A DNA stretch of 64,000 bases from an uncultured Spirochaetales bacterium (GTDB taxonomy: Bacteria; Spirochaetota; Spirochaetia; Sphaerochaetales; Sphaerochaetaceae). The notes under the pieces are model-generated. The model saw only the letters and a list, made by a program, of their open reading frames with translations. It was not told the DNA's origin and ran no database searches. The stretch covers positions 1 through 64,000 of the forward strand of contig CASDZV010000019.1 in assembly GCA_949285905.1 (NCBI GenBank), given 5' to 3'. Position numbers and translations under genes: made by a program. Positions 43,195-52,343 of this stretch are shown here, piece by piece; position 1 is the stretch's first letter, and each line of letters begins with the position of its first letter.

Positions 43195-44118
43195 ATGGAA
43201 GAACGCTTTATAAAAGCAGCAGATGGGCACAGACTTTTCCTTCGTGTCTGGTCTTGTGATGACCCCATTGGGGTGGTCCATATCAATCATGGTATGGCAG
43301 AGCACAGCCTCAGGTATGATGATTTTGCCAGAGAACTCAACCGTTATGGGTTCTCTGTTTATGCTCAGGATCACAGAGGGCATGGAAAGACAATCGAGGA
43401 AGATGAGAAGGGGTGGTTTGCAGAAAAGGGCGGATGGTCGCTGGTTGCAGATGATGCGGCTGTTGTGGACAGACTTGCCATGAGCGAGAATCCCGGGCTT
43501 CCTCTTATCCTCTTCGGGCATTCTATGGGTTCATTTGTTGCTCGCACGTGTCTTAACCGCCATTCGGAGTATTATGCCGCTGCAGTTATATGCGGAACCG
43601 GAGCTTCTCAGGGCATTGTCGGTGCATTTGGCAGGAAGCTTGCTTCACTGAGGGCAAGAATCCGTGGATCCCGTACCAAAGACCGCTTTATGCAGACACT
43701 TGCTTTTGGCAGTTACCTCTCTCATTTTCCAGGAGAGGGTAAAACTGCCTGGCTTTCAAAGGATAAGGATATGGTTTCCCGTTATGATGGAGACCCATTA
43801 TGCGGTTTCGTGTGCTCTTCGCAGTTCTATGCCGATCTTATAGAGGGGTCGTTTACTGCTAATGACAGAAAAGCGGCTCAGCGCATCAGGAAAGATCTGC
43901 CCATGCTTATTATATCAGGGAAGGATGATCCTGTAGGCGGTTATGGCAAAGGTGTTGAGAAAGTGTATAGAATGTATAAGGACGCAGGACTTGAGAACGT
44001 TACACTGCGTCTTCTTGAGAATGACAGGCATGAGATTCTCAATGAGACGGACAGGGAAGAGGTCATGAAGACAATGATTGAATTCATGATTAAGGCGGTG
44101 AAGTCTGATGACAGATAA
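43195..44118 (+). CDS. Alpha/beta hydrolase, lysophospholipase/monoacylglycerol-lipase type
   Basis: 307 residues. The oxyanion HG of VHINHGMAEHSLRYDDFA, DHRGHGKT, nucleophile elbow GHSMGSF (Ser near 109), Asp in ISGKDDPVGGYGKGV and His in NDRHEILNE make a full triad of the serine aminopeptidase S33 group. Such enzymes cleave monoacylglycerols or lysophospholipids. There is no signal peptide, so it is cytoplasmic. A GAGGAG site precedes the ATG. It overlaps the YihY gene by 11 bases. Confidence 0.88.
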   Translation: MEERFIKAADGHRLFLRVWSCDDPIGVVHINHGMAEHSLRYDDFARELNRYGFSVYAQDHRGHGKTIEEDEKGWFAEKGGWSLVADDAAVVDRLAMSENPGLPLILFGHSMGSFVARTCLNRHSEYYAAAVICGTGASQGIVGAFGRKLASLRARIRGSRTKDRFMQTLAFGSYLSHFPGEGKTAWLSKDKDMVSRYDGDPLCGFVCSSQFYADLIEGSFTANDRKAAQRIRKDLPMLIISGKDDPVGGYGKGVEKVYRMYKDAGLENVTLRLLENDRHEILNETDREEVMKTMIEFMIKAVKSDDR

Positions 44119-45355
44119 TGAGAACAAATTATTTGCGCGCCTCGGTGTGTGGTGGGTGAATTACGGAAAGGCTTTGAATCTTGCCCTGCGTGGTGTCGGC
44201 CGGGATAATATCTCAATGATGGCTTCTGGCATGGTTTATTCCACGCTTATTGCTATTATCCCGTGCCTCACGTTCCTCTTTGCATTCCTCTCTGCGTTCG
44301 GTGTCCTTCAGCCTTTTATGGATCTTATCCGCGAGATAGCTATTGATACATTTGGTAAGAACCCGGGAAATGAGCTGATGGGATACATCGAGCAGTTTTC
44401 CTCGAATGCAATGAGTCTTGGTGTCATCGGCCTTATATCATTCATATTCACAGGAATCCTGCTCGTGAATAAGATATATACTGTAATCAATCATATTTTC
44501 CGCACTCATGCTTCGTCTGGTACCGTCAAACGCTTCACAGCTTTCCTCACATTCCTCATCATCGGAGCATTCATTGTGGTGATGGTCTTCGCACTGCAGG
44601 GCATGGTTGGCGGCACGCTCAGAAACATGGTTATCGGGGATGAGACTACAAGCAACTTCCTCTATACCGCGCTTATGTTCTTCGTGGGACTTGTATTCCT
44701 GTTCCTTCTTTTTTATGCCGTTCCGAATACAAAGATACGGTTTGTGTCTGCTGCAGTCGGTGCAACTACATGCATGGTTCTTCTGATGATCATAACTGCA
44801 CTCTTCAGCAAGATTGCATCAATGATGGTCAGTTATTCTGTAATCTACGGTTCAATGGCTTCTATATTCGTAGCACTGCTCTATCTCTATATTGTCTGGT
44901 TTGCTGTCTTCTTCTCCGCAGAACTTGTTTTTGTGCATCAGTTCAAGCCTGATAAATCATTCCTGCTTGGCAGTTCAGAGACACCATACAGACAGCTTTC
45001 CGAAGCCGTGAACGCGCTCTTGCTGATTGCTGACAGGTACCAGAAAGGCGAGGGGCCGATGAGCCAGAGAGAATTGATACGCAAGCTTGCTATTCCCTCA
45101 AACAGGCTTGTGAAGTATCTTTCAGATCTTGAGGATGCTTCGATGATCATGGCTGTGAATACGCAGCGCACGCTCTTCGTGCCAGCCAGGCCGCTTGAGC
45201 AGATTACTGTCAGCAGAGTCATAAGTGCTCTTTTTGGGGACATGGACGCTGCTGCTATTGAGACAATAGGAGAGGCCGTCGCCTCTGAATTCCTGCACCG
45301 CGGTATTGCTGACACAGGCAATATAACGGTGGAGAACCTTCTGGAGAGAGTATGA
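44108..45355 (+). CDS. YihY/BrkB-family inner membrane protein
   Basis: 415 residues with six membrane segments and the family motifs SGMVYSTLIAIIPCLTFLF near residue 42 and YSVIYGSMASIFVALLYLYIVWFAVFFSAEL near 250. A cytoplasmic winged-helix-like C-terminal domain follows (MSQRELIRKLAIPSNRLVKYLSDLE), as in the longer family members. Once annotated as RNase BN in error; the true role is unknown, possibly transport. It overlaps its neighbours on both sides, forming a three-gene unit. Confidence 0.85.
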   Translation: MTDNENKLFARLGVWWVNYGKALNLALRGVGRDNISMMASGMVYSTLIAIIPCLTFLFAFLSAFGVLQPFMDLIREIAIDTFGKNPGNELMGYIEQFSSNAMSLGVIGLISFIFTGILLVNKIYTVINHIFRTHASSGTVKRFTAFLTFLIIGAFIVVMVFALQGMVGGTLRNMVIGDETTSNFLYTALMFFVGLVFLFLLFYAVPNTKIRFVSAAVGATTCMVLLMIITALFSKIASMMVSYSVIYGSMASIFVALLYLYIVWFAVFFSAELVFVHQFKPDKSFLLGSSETPYRQLSEAVNALLLIADRYQKGEGPMSQRELIRKLAIPSNRLVKYLSDLEDASMIMAVNTQRTLFVPARPLEQITVSRVISALFGDMDAAAIETIGEAVASEFLHRGIADTGNITVENLLERV

Positions 45356-45813
45356 TACTTGATAGAGAGAATGCAGAAAGCATCGTCGGATCCTTCCCGA
45401 CGATTCCTGATCCTGAGAGTGCCATCGCAAGGCGTTACAAAGCTGCAGATATCGAGATAAGATATCATAAGAATGCAATGCTGATGGGGGATGATGTCGT
45501 GATTGCCACTCCCTATTCCGTCACAGCGCATGTAGGTGGACGCTATATATTCGCAGCTTCAATTGAACGCGATGACCTGAGAGCTATCTCTCCGATGATC
45601 GGTATTCCGCTCAGAGAACTCCAGGAGGAGTACGGAGTGAGAGGATTCTATGGTGAGCCCAAAGTATCTTTGTATGGTGACGGTGAAAAAGAGAGCCTCG
45701 GTGTTTACCAAGGCCTGAATAACGAAGATGAGATTGTCTCCTTCCTGCTATCCATTGTGCTCGACACTCTCGATGAGATAGCGGAACCTGAGCTCGTTCA
45801 GAAGGCAAGGTAG
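45352..45813 (+). CDS. Hypothetical protein
   Basis: 153 residues, no signal peptide or membrane segment, and no motif I recognise. The composition is ordinary and acidic. The ATG overlaps the YihY stop (ATGA), so it is translated with it. The 3' end overlaps the convergent ccdA by 16 bases. Translational coupling and good codon structure say it is real; I assign no function. Confidence 0.72.
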   Translation: MILDRENAESIVGSFPTIPDPESAIARRYKAADIEIRYHKNAMLMGDDVVIATPYSVTAHVGGRYIFAASIERDDLRAISPMIGIPLRELQEEYGVRGFYGEPKVSLYGDGEKESLGVYQGLNNEDEIVSFLLSIVLDTLDEIAEPELVQKAR

Positions 45814-46484
45814 AGCATGTAGAGCCCTATCAGCAGCACTGCGATTCCAAGCACAATGTTCAGGGCTTTGCTTACAGCCCTGAAGGAGGCTTTGCTTCCG
45901 AGCTTGCGTATCAGGGCAGGGGAAGAACCTAGCACGACAGCAAGGGCAGTACAGCCGATTGAATAAAGAAGCAGCAGGAATCCTCCTTTTATCACTTCTC
46001 CTTCCGTTGCAGCTATCGATAAAAGTGCTACGAGTACAGGTGTTGAGCAAGGGGATGAGAATATGCCCCCAAGCACTCCTGCACAGAGTGCGCCTATGTA
46101 TCCGCGCTTCCTGTTCAAAGCAGAAAGATATGTTGATGGTATTATATTGATGATTCCCCACATCTGCATTGCCATCAGAATCATCAGGATGCCAAGGATG
46201 AGATACCACCACCAGCGTGCATTCCCGATAAGTGTGCCAAGAAGTGCAGCTGCAATGCCGAATGCAGTGAATGTGACAGCAGTCCCGATTGCATATACAA
46301 GCGACAGCCTGAATGCTTTTCCCGGGGATGCCTCTTTCCCGACATAGCCAAGCACAAGAGGTATCTGTGAAAGCGCACATGGCGTTATTGATGTTATAAC
46401 TCCGGCTGCAAGTGCAATGACTGGTGCAAGATAGCCGCTTGTTCCGATACTTGCCGAAAATGATGAGAGAATGTTATCCAGCAT
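45798..46484 (-). CDS. CcdA/DsbD-type thiol-electron transporter
   Basis: 228 residues with six membrane segments. The two redox cysteines lie in SITPCALSQIP (helix 1) and FSSPCSTPVL (helix 4). It moves electrons from cytoplasmic thioredoxin to the periplasm, here probably to the membrane-anchored thioredoxin-like protein encoded just before it, with which it overlaps by 11 bases. Targets could be cytochrome maturation or reduction of periplasmic disulfides; no cytochrome genes are near. Confidence 0.9.
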   Translation of the reverse strand: MLDNILSSFSASIGTSGYLAPVIALAAGVITSITPCALSQIPLVLGYVGKEASPGKAFRLSLVYAIGTAVTFTAFGIAAALLGTLIGNARWWWYLILGILMILMAMQMWGIINIIPSTYLSALNRKRGYIGALCAGVLGGIFSSPCSTPVLVALLSIAATEGEVIKGGFLLLLYSIGCTALAVVLGSSPALIRKLGSKASFRAVSKALNIVLGIAVLLIGLYMLYLAF

Positions 46485-47016
46485 TTCTCAGGTCCTCTAT
46501 CATCTGATCAAGCTGTGTCCGCGATAAATAGCCTTCATGGATTGTCAGCGCGTGTTCGCCTGTATCGCGATATGTGTAGAGTATGTAGTCAATCGAAGAA
46601 TCCTCTGGCGGTGTGAATGGTTCTCCTTCTGGCATGAATACTGCGATTGTCGGAGTGACACGGATCGGGAAATACTGGAAAGCCGTCTCGTTTTCCTCAA
46701 GGTCCATGTAGCGTACTTCTACATCATCAATAGTCCTGTTCAGTTCAGAAAGGTCGTCCATCATCCTCAGACATGGCTGACACCAGCTTTCGCCCATGAC
46801 AATGATCATAGGTTTCTCGTTCGTCTGGATCATATCCGGGGTGAAGCCTGAAATCTCCAGCGCTGTCCTGTCACTCTGAAGTGATGACGCATTGCTGTCG
46901 ATAGCAGATTGCATTGAATCAATTCCCCCTCCTGGTGCGCGCTTGATAATAAAGACAGCGGCAACAAGGATTATTACGATGAGGATAACCGATGCCTGGA
47001 TAATACGTTTCTTCAC
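46474..47016 (-). CDS. Membrane-anchored thioredoxin-like protein
   Basis: 180 residues from the GTG at 47016. A membrane segment (about 6-24, ASVILIVIILVAAVFII) is followed by a thioredoxin fold with the CxxC site in GESWCQPCLRMMDDL and the cis-Pro in RVTPTIAVF. It is the probable periplasmic partner of CcdA. The frame continues to an ATG at 47049, but that codon lies upstream of the -10 element, and GGAGGG sits five bases before the GTG, so GTG is the better start. Confidence 0.85.
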   Translation of the reverse strand: MKKRIIQASVILIVIILVAAVFIIKRAPGGGIDSMQSAIDSNASSLQSDRTALEISGFTPDMIQTNEKPMIIVMGESWCQPCLRMMDDLSELNRTIDDVEVRYMDLEENETAFQYFPIRVTPTIAVFMPEGEPFTPPEDSSIDYILYTYRDTGEHALTIHEGYLSRTQLDQMIEDLRNAG

Positions 47017-47035
47017 TCTTCCCTCCGCTTTGTGG

Positions 47036-47065
47036 ATTTTACCATACATTGAGGTATGGCATCAA
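47036..47065 (-). promoter_or_regulatory. Promoter of the thioredoxin-ccdA unit
   Basis: On the minus strand TTGATG (47065-47060), an 18-base spacer and TAAAAT (47041-47036). The Shine-Dalgarno GGAGGG lies 10-15 bases further on. It fixes the thioredoxin start at the GTG. Confidence 0.65.
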
Positions 47066-47147
47066 AGTACAAAGACATTGTCCAATCGTCTATATTACAG
47101 GAGGATAGTATTGACTGATTACTAATATAATTTATTTTATTGTAAAA

Positions 47148-47178
47148 GAATGGGCACGGTATTTATCCGTGTCCATTC
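47148..47178 (-). terminator. Terminator of the iron alcohol dehydrogenase gene
   Basis: A 12-base arm GAATGGGCACGG and its partner CCGTGTCCATTC, with one G-U pair, enclose a seven-base loop. On the minus strand the stem is followed by TTTT, so it serves the gene ending at 47198. Confidence 0.8.
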
Positions 47179-47197
47179 TATTAGTAAGGGGCGATGA

Positions 47198-48421
47198 TTA
47201 AGCTGTGGTGGCAATGTGCGGGACCGTTTCTTCCATCACATCGTAATAGAAGACTTCAAGCTCTTTTGCATCCATCAGTACTGGAACAGGATAGAGTGGA
47301 TTTGCTTCCGCAGCAGCATACTTTGCGAGTTCTGGTATATCCTCTTTCCTTATTCCACTGAGTTTTTCAGGGATGTTCATCTCCCTTTCCATTGACTTTA
47401 TGGCCTCGATGAAAGCCACTGCTTTCTCATGCGCATCCTTTCCGTTTATACCTGCCGCTGCTGCAAGCTCTGAAAGTTTCTTCTCTGCTTTTGTGCCATA
47501 TTCCTCAAGAACATATGGCAGAAGAACCGCATTGGCCAGTCCGTGTGGAACATTGTACTTGCCACCCAGAGAATGTGCTACAGCATGCACATATCCTACA
47601 TAAGAGACTGTAAAAGCGGCACCAGCAAGGAATGCGGCATGGAGCATATTCTTCCTTGCGGCCATGTCATTCCCGTCATGGTATGCCTTTGTAAGAGAGG
47701 AGAAGATAAGGCGTACCGCTTCCAGAGCCTCTGCTCGCGTTTCCTTTGTTGTTGATCCGCCGATATATGCCTCTACAGCGTGAGTCAGAGCATCAAGCCC
47801 TGTGGAAGCTGTAAGGCTCTGCGGAAGTGTTCTTGTCACTTCCGGGTCAAGTACAGCATAGCGGGGGATGAGAGGAAATGAGTTGATAGGATATTTGTGA
47901 CGGGTCTTGCTGTCGACTATGACGGAGGCAAGTGTCGTCTCGCTTCCTGTACCGGCAGTTGTAGGGACGGCTATCAGAAGAGGAATTCTTCTCCTGACTT
48001 TCAGTATACCTTCCATCTTGTCCAGTCTTTTCCTCGGATAGGCTATCCTGGCGCCAACTGCCTTTGCCGCGTCGATTGAGGATCCGCCACCGAAGCCGAT
48101 GATGGCTTCAGAACGGGATGAGATGTAGAGCCTTCTTGCTTCCTCGACATTGTCGGTTGTCGGGTTCGCTACAGTAGAATCATAGATCGCAAGCTCTATC
48201 CCATTTTCCAGCATCAGTTCTTCAAGCCCCTTTGTGAGGCCTGCGTTTCTTATGCCTTTGTCAGTCACAAGCAGCACTCGCTCTATCCCTTTTTTCATGA
48301 AAAGCGCAGGAAGTTCTGAAAGTCCCTGGAGAATCTCAGGTTTCCTGTACGGAAGAAGAGGAATCGCAATCCTGAATGCTTTCTGGAATATTCTTGCGTA
48401 TATTTTCTCTGCCCGGTTCAT
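47198..48421 (-). CDS. Iron-containing alcohol dehydrogenase
   Basis: 407 residues from the ATG at 48421, which has an AAAGGA site. NAD(P) motif GFGGGSSIDAAKA and TTAGTGSET lie in the first half; metal ligands lie in TGLDALTHAVEAY and YVHAVAHSLGGKYNVPHG. It is a group III butanol/1,3-propanediol-type dehydrogenase, which in a fermenting anaerobe reduces aldehydes to alcohols; the substrate is open. The longer frame to 48478 runs into the promoter and is rejected. A palindromic operator overlaps the -35. Confidence 0.9.
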   Translation of the reverse strand: MNRAEKIYARIFQKAFRIAIPLLPYRKPEILQGLSELPALFMKKGIERVLLVTDKGIRNAGLTKGLEELMLENGIELAIYDSTVANPTTDNVEEARRLYISSRSEAIIGFGGGSSIDAAKAVGARIAYPRKRLDKMEGILKVRRRIPLLIAVPTTAGTGSETTLASVIVDSKTRHKYPINSFPLIPRYAVLDPEVTRTLPQSLTASTGLDALTHAVEAYIGGSTTKETRAEALEAVRLIFSSLTKAYHDGNDMAARKNMLHAAFLAGAAFTVSYVGYVHAVAHSLGGKYNVPHGLANAVLLPYVLEEYGTKAEKKLSELAAAAGINGKDAHEKAVAFIEAIKSMEREMNIPEKLSGIRKEDIPELAKYAAAEANPLYPVPVLMDAKELEVFYYDVMEETVPHIATTA

Positions 48422-48441
48422 ACTCAAATCCTTTGCTTTGT

Positions 48442-48477
48442 TTTTAACACTGTGCAAGAAAAGTGTCAATATTGACA
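48442..48477 (-). promoter_or_regulatory. Promoter and 14-bp palindromic operator of the alcohol dehydrogenase
   Basis: On the minus strand TTGACA (48469-48464), a 16-base spacer and TTAAAA (48447-48442). The perfect palindrome TGTCAATATTGACA at 48464-48477 contains the whole -35, the expected place for a repressor. The regulator is not in this window. Confidence 0.7.
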
Positions 48478-48613
48478 AAGAATCAGAATATGTTAGAAAT
48501 AATTTCTGTAAATCGCCTTATCAGTCCCGCTCTGATTAATGGGATTTCCATAAGAGAATTAAAGACGCTTGCATAAGCAGTTGTAGCGAGATAGTTTTAT
48601 TATTATAAAATAA

Positions 48614-49006
48614 TTAATCCGATAATGGAGTAATATTCAATATATAATTTAATTTGATTCTCTCTCCTTCAATTATAATGCAGTCTCCTTTCACAGCTTT
48701 TATTACAGAAGTTACAGTTTTATATTTTCCGCCTTCCTTCAACCTGTCTGGAACAAAATATGTTAAAGAAGCCTTTCTGCCTGTCACCATTGCGTCTCTG
48801 AGCTTTCTGCCGATCTCCTCTCTTTCTCCATCTGTGAGCAGTCTCATCTCTTCTGTAAGCCGTTCTGTTTCCTTTATTGTCTCTTCATAGCCAGTTAATG
48901 CGGCAAAGGGTGCAAACTGACTAGCTCTGTCAATCCTTGGCATGCGCGGATGGCGGGAAGATGTGTGGTGCGGGTGATTGATTATATCATCATAAGGACC
49001 TGTCAT
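48614..49006 (-). CDS. YolD-like protein
   Basis: 130 residues. The conserved stretch RASQFAPFAALTGYEETIKETERLT and the C-terminal small beta region (VTSVIKAVKGDCIIIEGERIKLNYI) match YolD-like proteins, which are nearly always beside a Y-family polymerase gene. It overlaps that gene by four bases here. Function is unestablished; it is presumed to assist or restrain translesion synthesis. The 135 bases upstream of 48614 hold no other gene. Confidence 0.8.
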   Translation of the reverse strand: MTGPYDDIINHPHHTSSRHPRMPRIDRASQFAPFAALTGYEETIKETERLTEEMRLLTDGEREEIGRKLRDAMVTGRKASLTYFVPDRLKEGGKYKTVTSVIKAVKGDCIIIEGERIKLNYILNITPLSD

Positions 49007-50487
49007 GCTTTGTGCCCTCCTATCTGCTCATTGCGTTCTCTGGCAGTTGCGCCTTCCTCAAGGCTCATGCCTCTGAGAAGTGCGTTCTTTCCGAATCGCT
49101 TTTTGATCGCAATGGTCGCATCCTGAAGCTTCCTTTCGCGGGCTGTCTCTGCATTTTTCTTTTCCTTCTCTTTCTCAAACTGCTCCTGGTCTGTGAAGAG
49201 GTCGGGTTCTGAAAGGCAGCTTGTTCTTTCTTCTTCGGGTATTGTGTTCTCTGCTGTGATATACAGCCGTCTTATCAGCAACGATGGATTTGCATTGCTG
49301 TCATAGATATTAAGCGCTGCTTCTGTGATTTCCTTCGACGAGGATGTCGGATAAAGAAAGCGGAATGTGCCATGTGCACTCTTGGGAACCGTCCTGCCAT
49401 AGAAATCAGTTTTCGTTTTTCCGTCGTAGTCGTTGTCCATGTTCGCGGAGTCATAGCCGGCACTCACAGTGACACTGCTGCACACTAGCTTCTTTTCCAC
49501 AAGATCCAGGGAAAGCGAATCGGCCATCTCTTTCAAGACAAGACGTGCTTTCTCAAATGGGTAGGGGCATTGCAGAACCTGCCCGGAGCCAATGCTGTTT
49601 GAGGCTGGCTTATATGTTTTTATGTCCTCCATCGTACATGGTTCCCAGCCCCAGGCATGGTCTATTAGAAGCTCTGCATTGATTCCGAACATGCGGTACA
49701 GGAGTTCCTCGTTTCTCTCAGATGTACGTGCTATGTCTCCCATTGTATAGATGCGCCTTTCCTCGAGCTTTTTGGCGTATCCTCGTCCGACTCTCCAGAA
49801 GTCTGTCAGTGGTCTGTGAGTCCAGAGCTCCTGTCTGTAACTCATCTCATCAAGCTCTGCAATGCGTACGCCGTTCTTGTCTGGCTCTGTGTGCTTTGCC
49901 ATTATGTCCATAGCAACTTTCGCGAGATACAGATTCGTGCCAATGCCTGCAGTTGCAGTGATACCTGTTTCCCCTAGAATTTCTGTAATAAGTCTCATCG
50001 CGAAGTCCCTTGCGCTCAGGCTGTACAGCTTCAGGTATTCTGTCGCATCGATAAAGACTTCATCGATTGAATATACATGGATGTCTTCAGGAGAGATGTG
50101 CCGGAGGTATATCCTGTAAATATCTGTACTGCATTTGATGTAATGTGACATCCGCGGTTTCGCGATTACGACATCAAGCTGGAGAGAAGGATCTTTTTTC
50201 AGATCAGAGTCTTTTGATGATGAGCCAGTGAATTTTCCGCCAGGAGCTCTTCTGCGCCTTGATGCATTTATGTCATTCATCTTCTCTCTGACTTCGAAGA
50301 GGCGGCAGCGTCCTGGTAGTCCATAAGCTTTCAGGGAAGGAGAGACTGCGAGGCATATTGTCTTGTCCGTCCGCGATTCATCGGCGACGACAAGATGCGT
50401 ATCAAGCGGATCAAGTCCTCGCTCCCTGCATTCGACAGAGGCATAGAATGACTTGAGATCGATAGCGATGTAAACCTTCTCTTCCAC
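49003..50487 (-). CDS. Y-family DNA polymerase (UvrX/UmuC-like)
   Basis: 494 residues from the GTG at 50487. Catalytic acidic residues are in IAIDLKSFYASVEC and YSIDEVFIDAT; the fingers read AVSPSLKAYGLPGRCRLFEV. A long insert (SRRRRAPGGKFTGSSSKD) follows. The length and partner YolD gene match the UvrX-like class in Firmicutes-type error-prone repair rather than short DinB. The frame continues to 50577 with no domain match, so GTG is preferred; a TATCAT box ends seven bases before it. No LexA-type site was recognised. Confidence 0.88.
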   Translation of the reverse strand: MEEKVYIAIDLKSFYASVECRERGLDPLDTHLVVADESRTDKTICLAVSPSLKAYGLPGRCRLFEVREKMNDINASRRRRAPGGKFTGSSSKDSDLKKDPSLQLDVVIAKPRMSHYIKCSTDIYRIYLRHISPEDIHVYSIDEVFIDATEYLKLYSLSARDFAMRLITEILGETGITATAGIGTNLYLAKVAMDIMAKHTEPDKNGVRIAELDEMSYRQELWTHRPLTDFWRVGRGYAKKLEERRIYTMGDIARTSERNEELLYRMFGINAELLIDHAWGWEPCTMEDIKTYKPASNSIGSGQVLQCPYPFEKARLVLKEMADSLSLDLVEKKLVCSSVTVSAGYDSANMDNDYDGKTKTDFYGRTVPKSAHGTFRFLYPTSSSKEITEAALNIYDSNANPSLLIRRLYITAENTIPEEERTSCLSEPDLFTDQEQFEKEKEKKNAETARERKLQDATIAIKKRFGKNALLRGMSLEEGATARERNEQIGGHKA

Positions 50488-50494
50488 ATTGCTA

Positions 50495-50500
50495 ATGATA
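50495..50500 (-). promoter_or_regulatory. -10 box TATCAT of a probable leaderless polymerase mRNA
   Basis: On the minus strand TATCAT, seven bases (tagcaat), then the GTG at 50487. No Shine-Dalgarno. It is divergent from the MATE gene. Confidence 0.55.
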
Positions 50501-50550
50501 GCAGAAAAGATGACTTCTCCATCATAGTGAAAGAGGATAATCTTACGCCG

Positions 50551-51879
50551 ATGAACGATAAGGAATATCTCATACACGATAAGCCATGGAAAGCACTGCT
50601 TCTGTTTTCTCTTCCTATGATGCTTGGCAATCTCTTCCAGCAGTTGTACACGATGACTGATTCTGTCATTGTCGGGCGCTTCGTAGGGGAAGCTGCTCTT
50701 GCTTCGGTAGGTGCTTCCTATTCCCTTACCAGTGTTTTCATAGCTGTGGCAATTGGCGGCGGTGTCGGCAGCAGCGTGCTTGTAAGCCGTGCATTCGGTG
50801 CAAGACGCTATGATGATCTGAAAGTGGCTGTGTCAACATCACTTGTATCATTTCTAGTCCTTTCAGTACTTCTTTCGATTTTCGGATATCTGGCTGCGCC
50901 GGAAATAATGACAGCGCTAAACACTCCTGCTGATATACTCTCCGACGCAGTTGCCTATCTCAGGATCTACTTTCTTGGCCTGCCGTTCCTTTTCATGTAC
51001 AACATTCTCTCTTCTACATTCAATGCGCTTGGGAAGTCAAAGATGCCACTGTTTTTCCTGATTTTCTCATCAATCCTGAATGTTGTTCTTGATCTATTGT
51101 TTGTAGCTGTGTTCAATCTGGGAATCATGGGGGCAGCATGGGCGACTCTCATCGCACAAGGAGTGTCCGCCTGCCTTTCTTTTGCGGTTCTTCTGAAGAA
51201 TCTCACGGCTTTCGAAGGACATGTGTCATCTCTGCTTGATTTAACAGTACTCAGGAAAATGGTGACATTGGCAATTCCTTCCATACTGCAGCAGTCGACA
51301 GTATCCATTGGCATGATGCTGGTACAGAGTGTTGTGAACAGCTTCGGCAGCGAGGTTCTGGCAGGATACTCTGCTGGTATGAGGATTGAGAACATTGCGA
51401 CAGTCGCAATGGTTTCCATCGGCAATGCCATGAGTTCATATACTGCGCAGAATCTTGGTGCGGAGAAAGCATGGAGAGTCAGGGAAGGCTATAGGGTTTC
51501 GTATCTGATGAATATATTCTTCGCACTTGTCGTCTGCCTCATCCTGGAGCTGTTCCCAGCCAGGCTCATCGGTATGTTCGTCGGAGCTGACGGAACAGAG
51601 ATTGCTTATCAGACAGGCGTTGATTATCTCAGTTTCATGGGATGGTTCTTTGCCATTATAGGATTCAAGATGGCGACTGACGGAGTTCTCCGTGGAGGCG
51701 GAGATGTGAAAGTCTTCACGCTGTCAAATCTTGTGAATCTCGGAGTGCGTGTGATCTTCTCGTTCCTCTTGGCAGATACTGTCGGTGTTGCTATTGTCTG
51801 GTACATTGTTCCTGTGGGCTGGGCCCTGAACTGGATCATATCATTCATAGGCTATAGAAAAGGCATCTGGAACAGGTGA
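50551..51879 (+). CDS. MATE-family efflux transporter
   Basis: 442 residues with 12 membrane segments, in two similar halves. Family features include LLLFSLPMMLGNLFQQLYTMTDSVIVGR at the start, the repeat PSILQQSTVSIGMMLVQSV near 250, and SYTAQNLGAEK. It is a cation-coupled multidrug or metabolite exporter. An in-frame GTG at 50527 is possible, but TAATCT ends seven bases before the ATG at 50551 (or GATAAT nine), favouring the latter with little or no leader. Confidence 0.88.
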   Translation: MNDKEYLIHDKPWKALLLFSLPMMLGNLFQQLYTMTDSVIVGRFVGEAALASVGASYSLTSVFIAVAIGGGVGSSVLVSRAFGARRYDDLKVAVSTSLVSFLVLSVLLSIFGYLAAPEIMTALNTPADILSDAVAYLRIYFLGLPFLFMYNILSSTFNALGKSKMPLFFLIFSSILNVVLDLLFVAVFNLGIMGAAWATLIAQGVSACLSFAVLLKNLTAFEGHVSSLLDLTVLRKMVTLAIPSILQQSTVSIGMMLVQSVVNSFGSEVLAGYSAGMRIENIATVAMVSIGNAMSSYTAQNLGAEKAWRVREGYRVSYLMNIFFALVVCLILELFPARLIGMFVGADGTEIAYQTGVDYLSFMGWFFAIIGFKMATDGVLRGGGDVKVFTLSNLVNLGVRVIFSFLLADTVGVAIVWYIVPVGWALNWIISFIGYRKGIWNR

Positions 51880-51914
51880 TGATGTGTTTCCTTCCATCTG
51901 CAGCCATTTCCGGG

Positions 51915-51920
51915 TAGAAT
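51915..51920 (+). promoter_or_regulatory. -10 box TAGAAT of a probable leaderless mRNA
   Basis: TAGAAT, six bases (gaatgc), then the ATG at 51927. No Shine-Dalgarno. Confidence 0.6.
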
Positions 51921-51926
51921 GAATGC

Positions 51927-52343
51927 ATGTTTGGATCAGGAAAAGGCTTCTTCGGAGGGCTTATAGGGCTCTTCTTTTTCTCTATTGTAGTGTTTTTTGT
52001 CATTTATCTGCTCGTGCCTGATGTGTCTATCAGATTCTTTGGTATTTCTGTGAATTCAGATGAATATATTGCTCAGGCTGTAAGCCAGTCAGTTTCAGAG
52101 CTTGACATGCCAGAGGGCGTGATGAGTGACATTCAGAGCTATCTCTCATCTCCGGAAGGAAAAGCATATCTCGACGAAGCGGAAGCCGCTGTTGGGAACG
52201 GTGCTGATAAAGTCCTGGCGTTTTTCTCATCCGATGGTTGGAGAAACACGCTCGAGAGAGCTGGGAATGCTATCGCTTCCGGCGTTTCCTCTGCTTCAGA
52301 TTTCTTTGCAGCGCACCCTGTTACTACAGGGGAGAGTAAATGA
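51927..52343 (+). CDS. Small single-pass membrane protein, unknown function
   Basis: 138 residues. A Gly/Phe-rich start leads to a membrane helix (about 9-32, FGGLIGLFFFSIVVFFVIYLLV), then a mostly helical soluble part rich in Ser and Ala. I recognise no family. It starts a unit with the MBL hydrolase, polA and coaE; its stop overlaps the next gene. The reading frame is well supported by coupling and by the TAGAAT box placed for a leaderless start. Confidence 0.7.
   Translation: MFGSGKGFFGGLIGLFFFSIVVFFVIYLLVPDVSIRFFGISVNSDEYIAQAVSQSVSELDMPEGVMSDIQSYLSSPEGKAYLDEAEAAVGNGADKVLAFFSSDGWRNTLERAGNAIASGVSSASDFFAAHPVTTGESK

Noticed and set aside
44108..45355. RNase BN annotation for the YihY-family gene
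   Set aside because: That name was assigned to this family in error; the protein is a membrane protein without nuclease motifs.
47017..47049. ATG start for the thioredoxin-like protein at 47049
   Set aside because: It lies upstream of the TAAAAT -10 (47041-47036). GTG 47016 has GGAGGG at the right distance.
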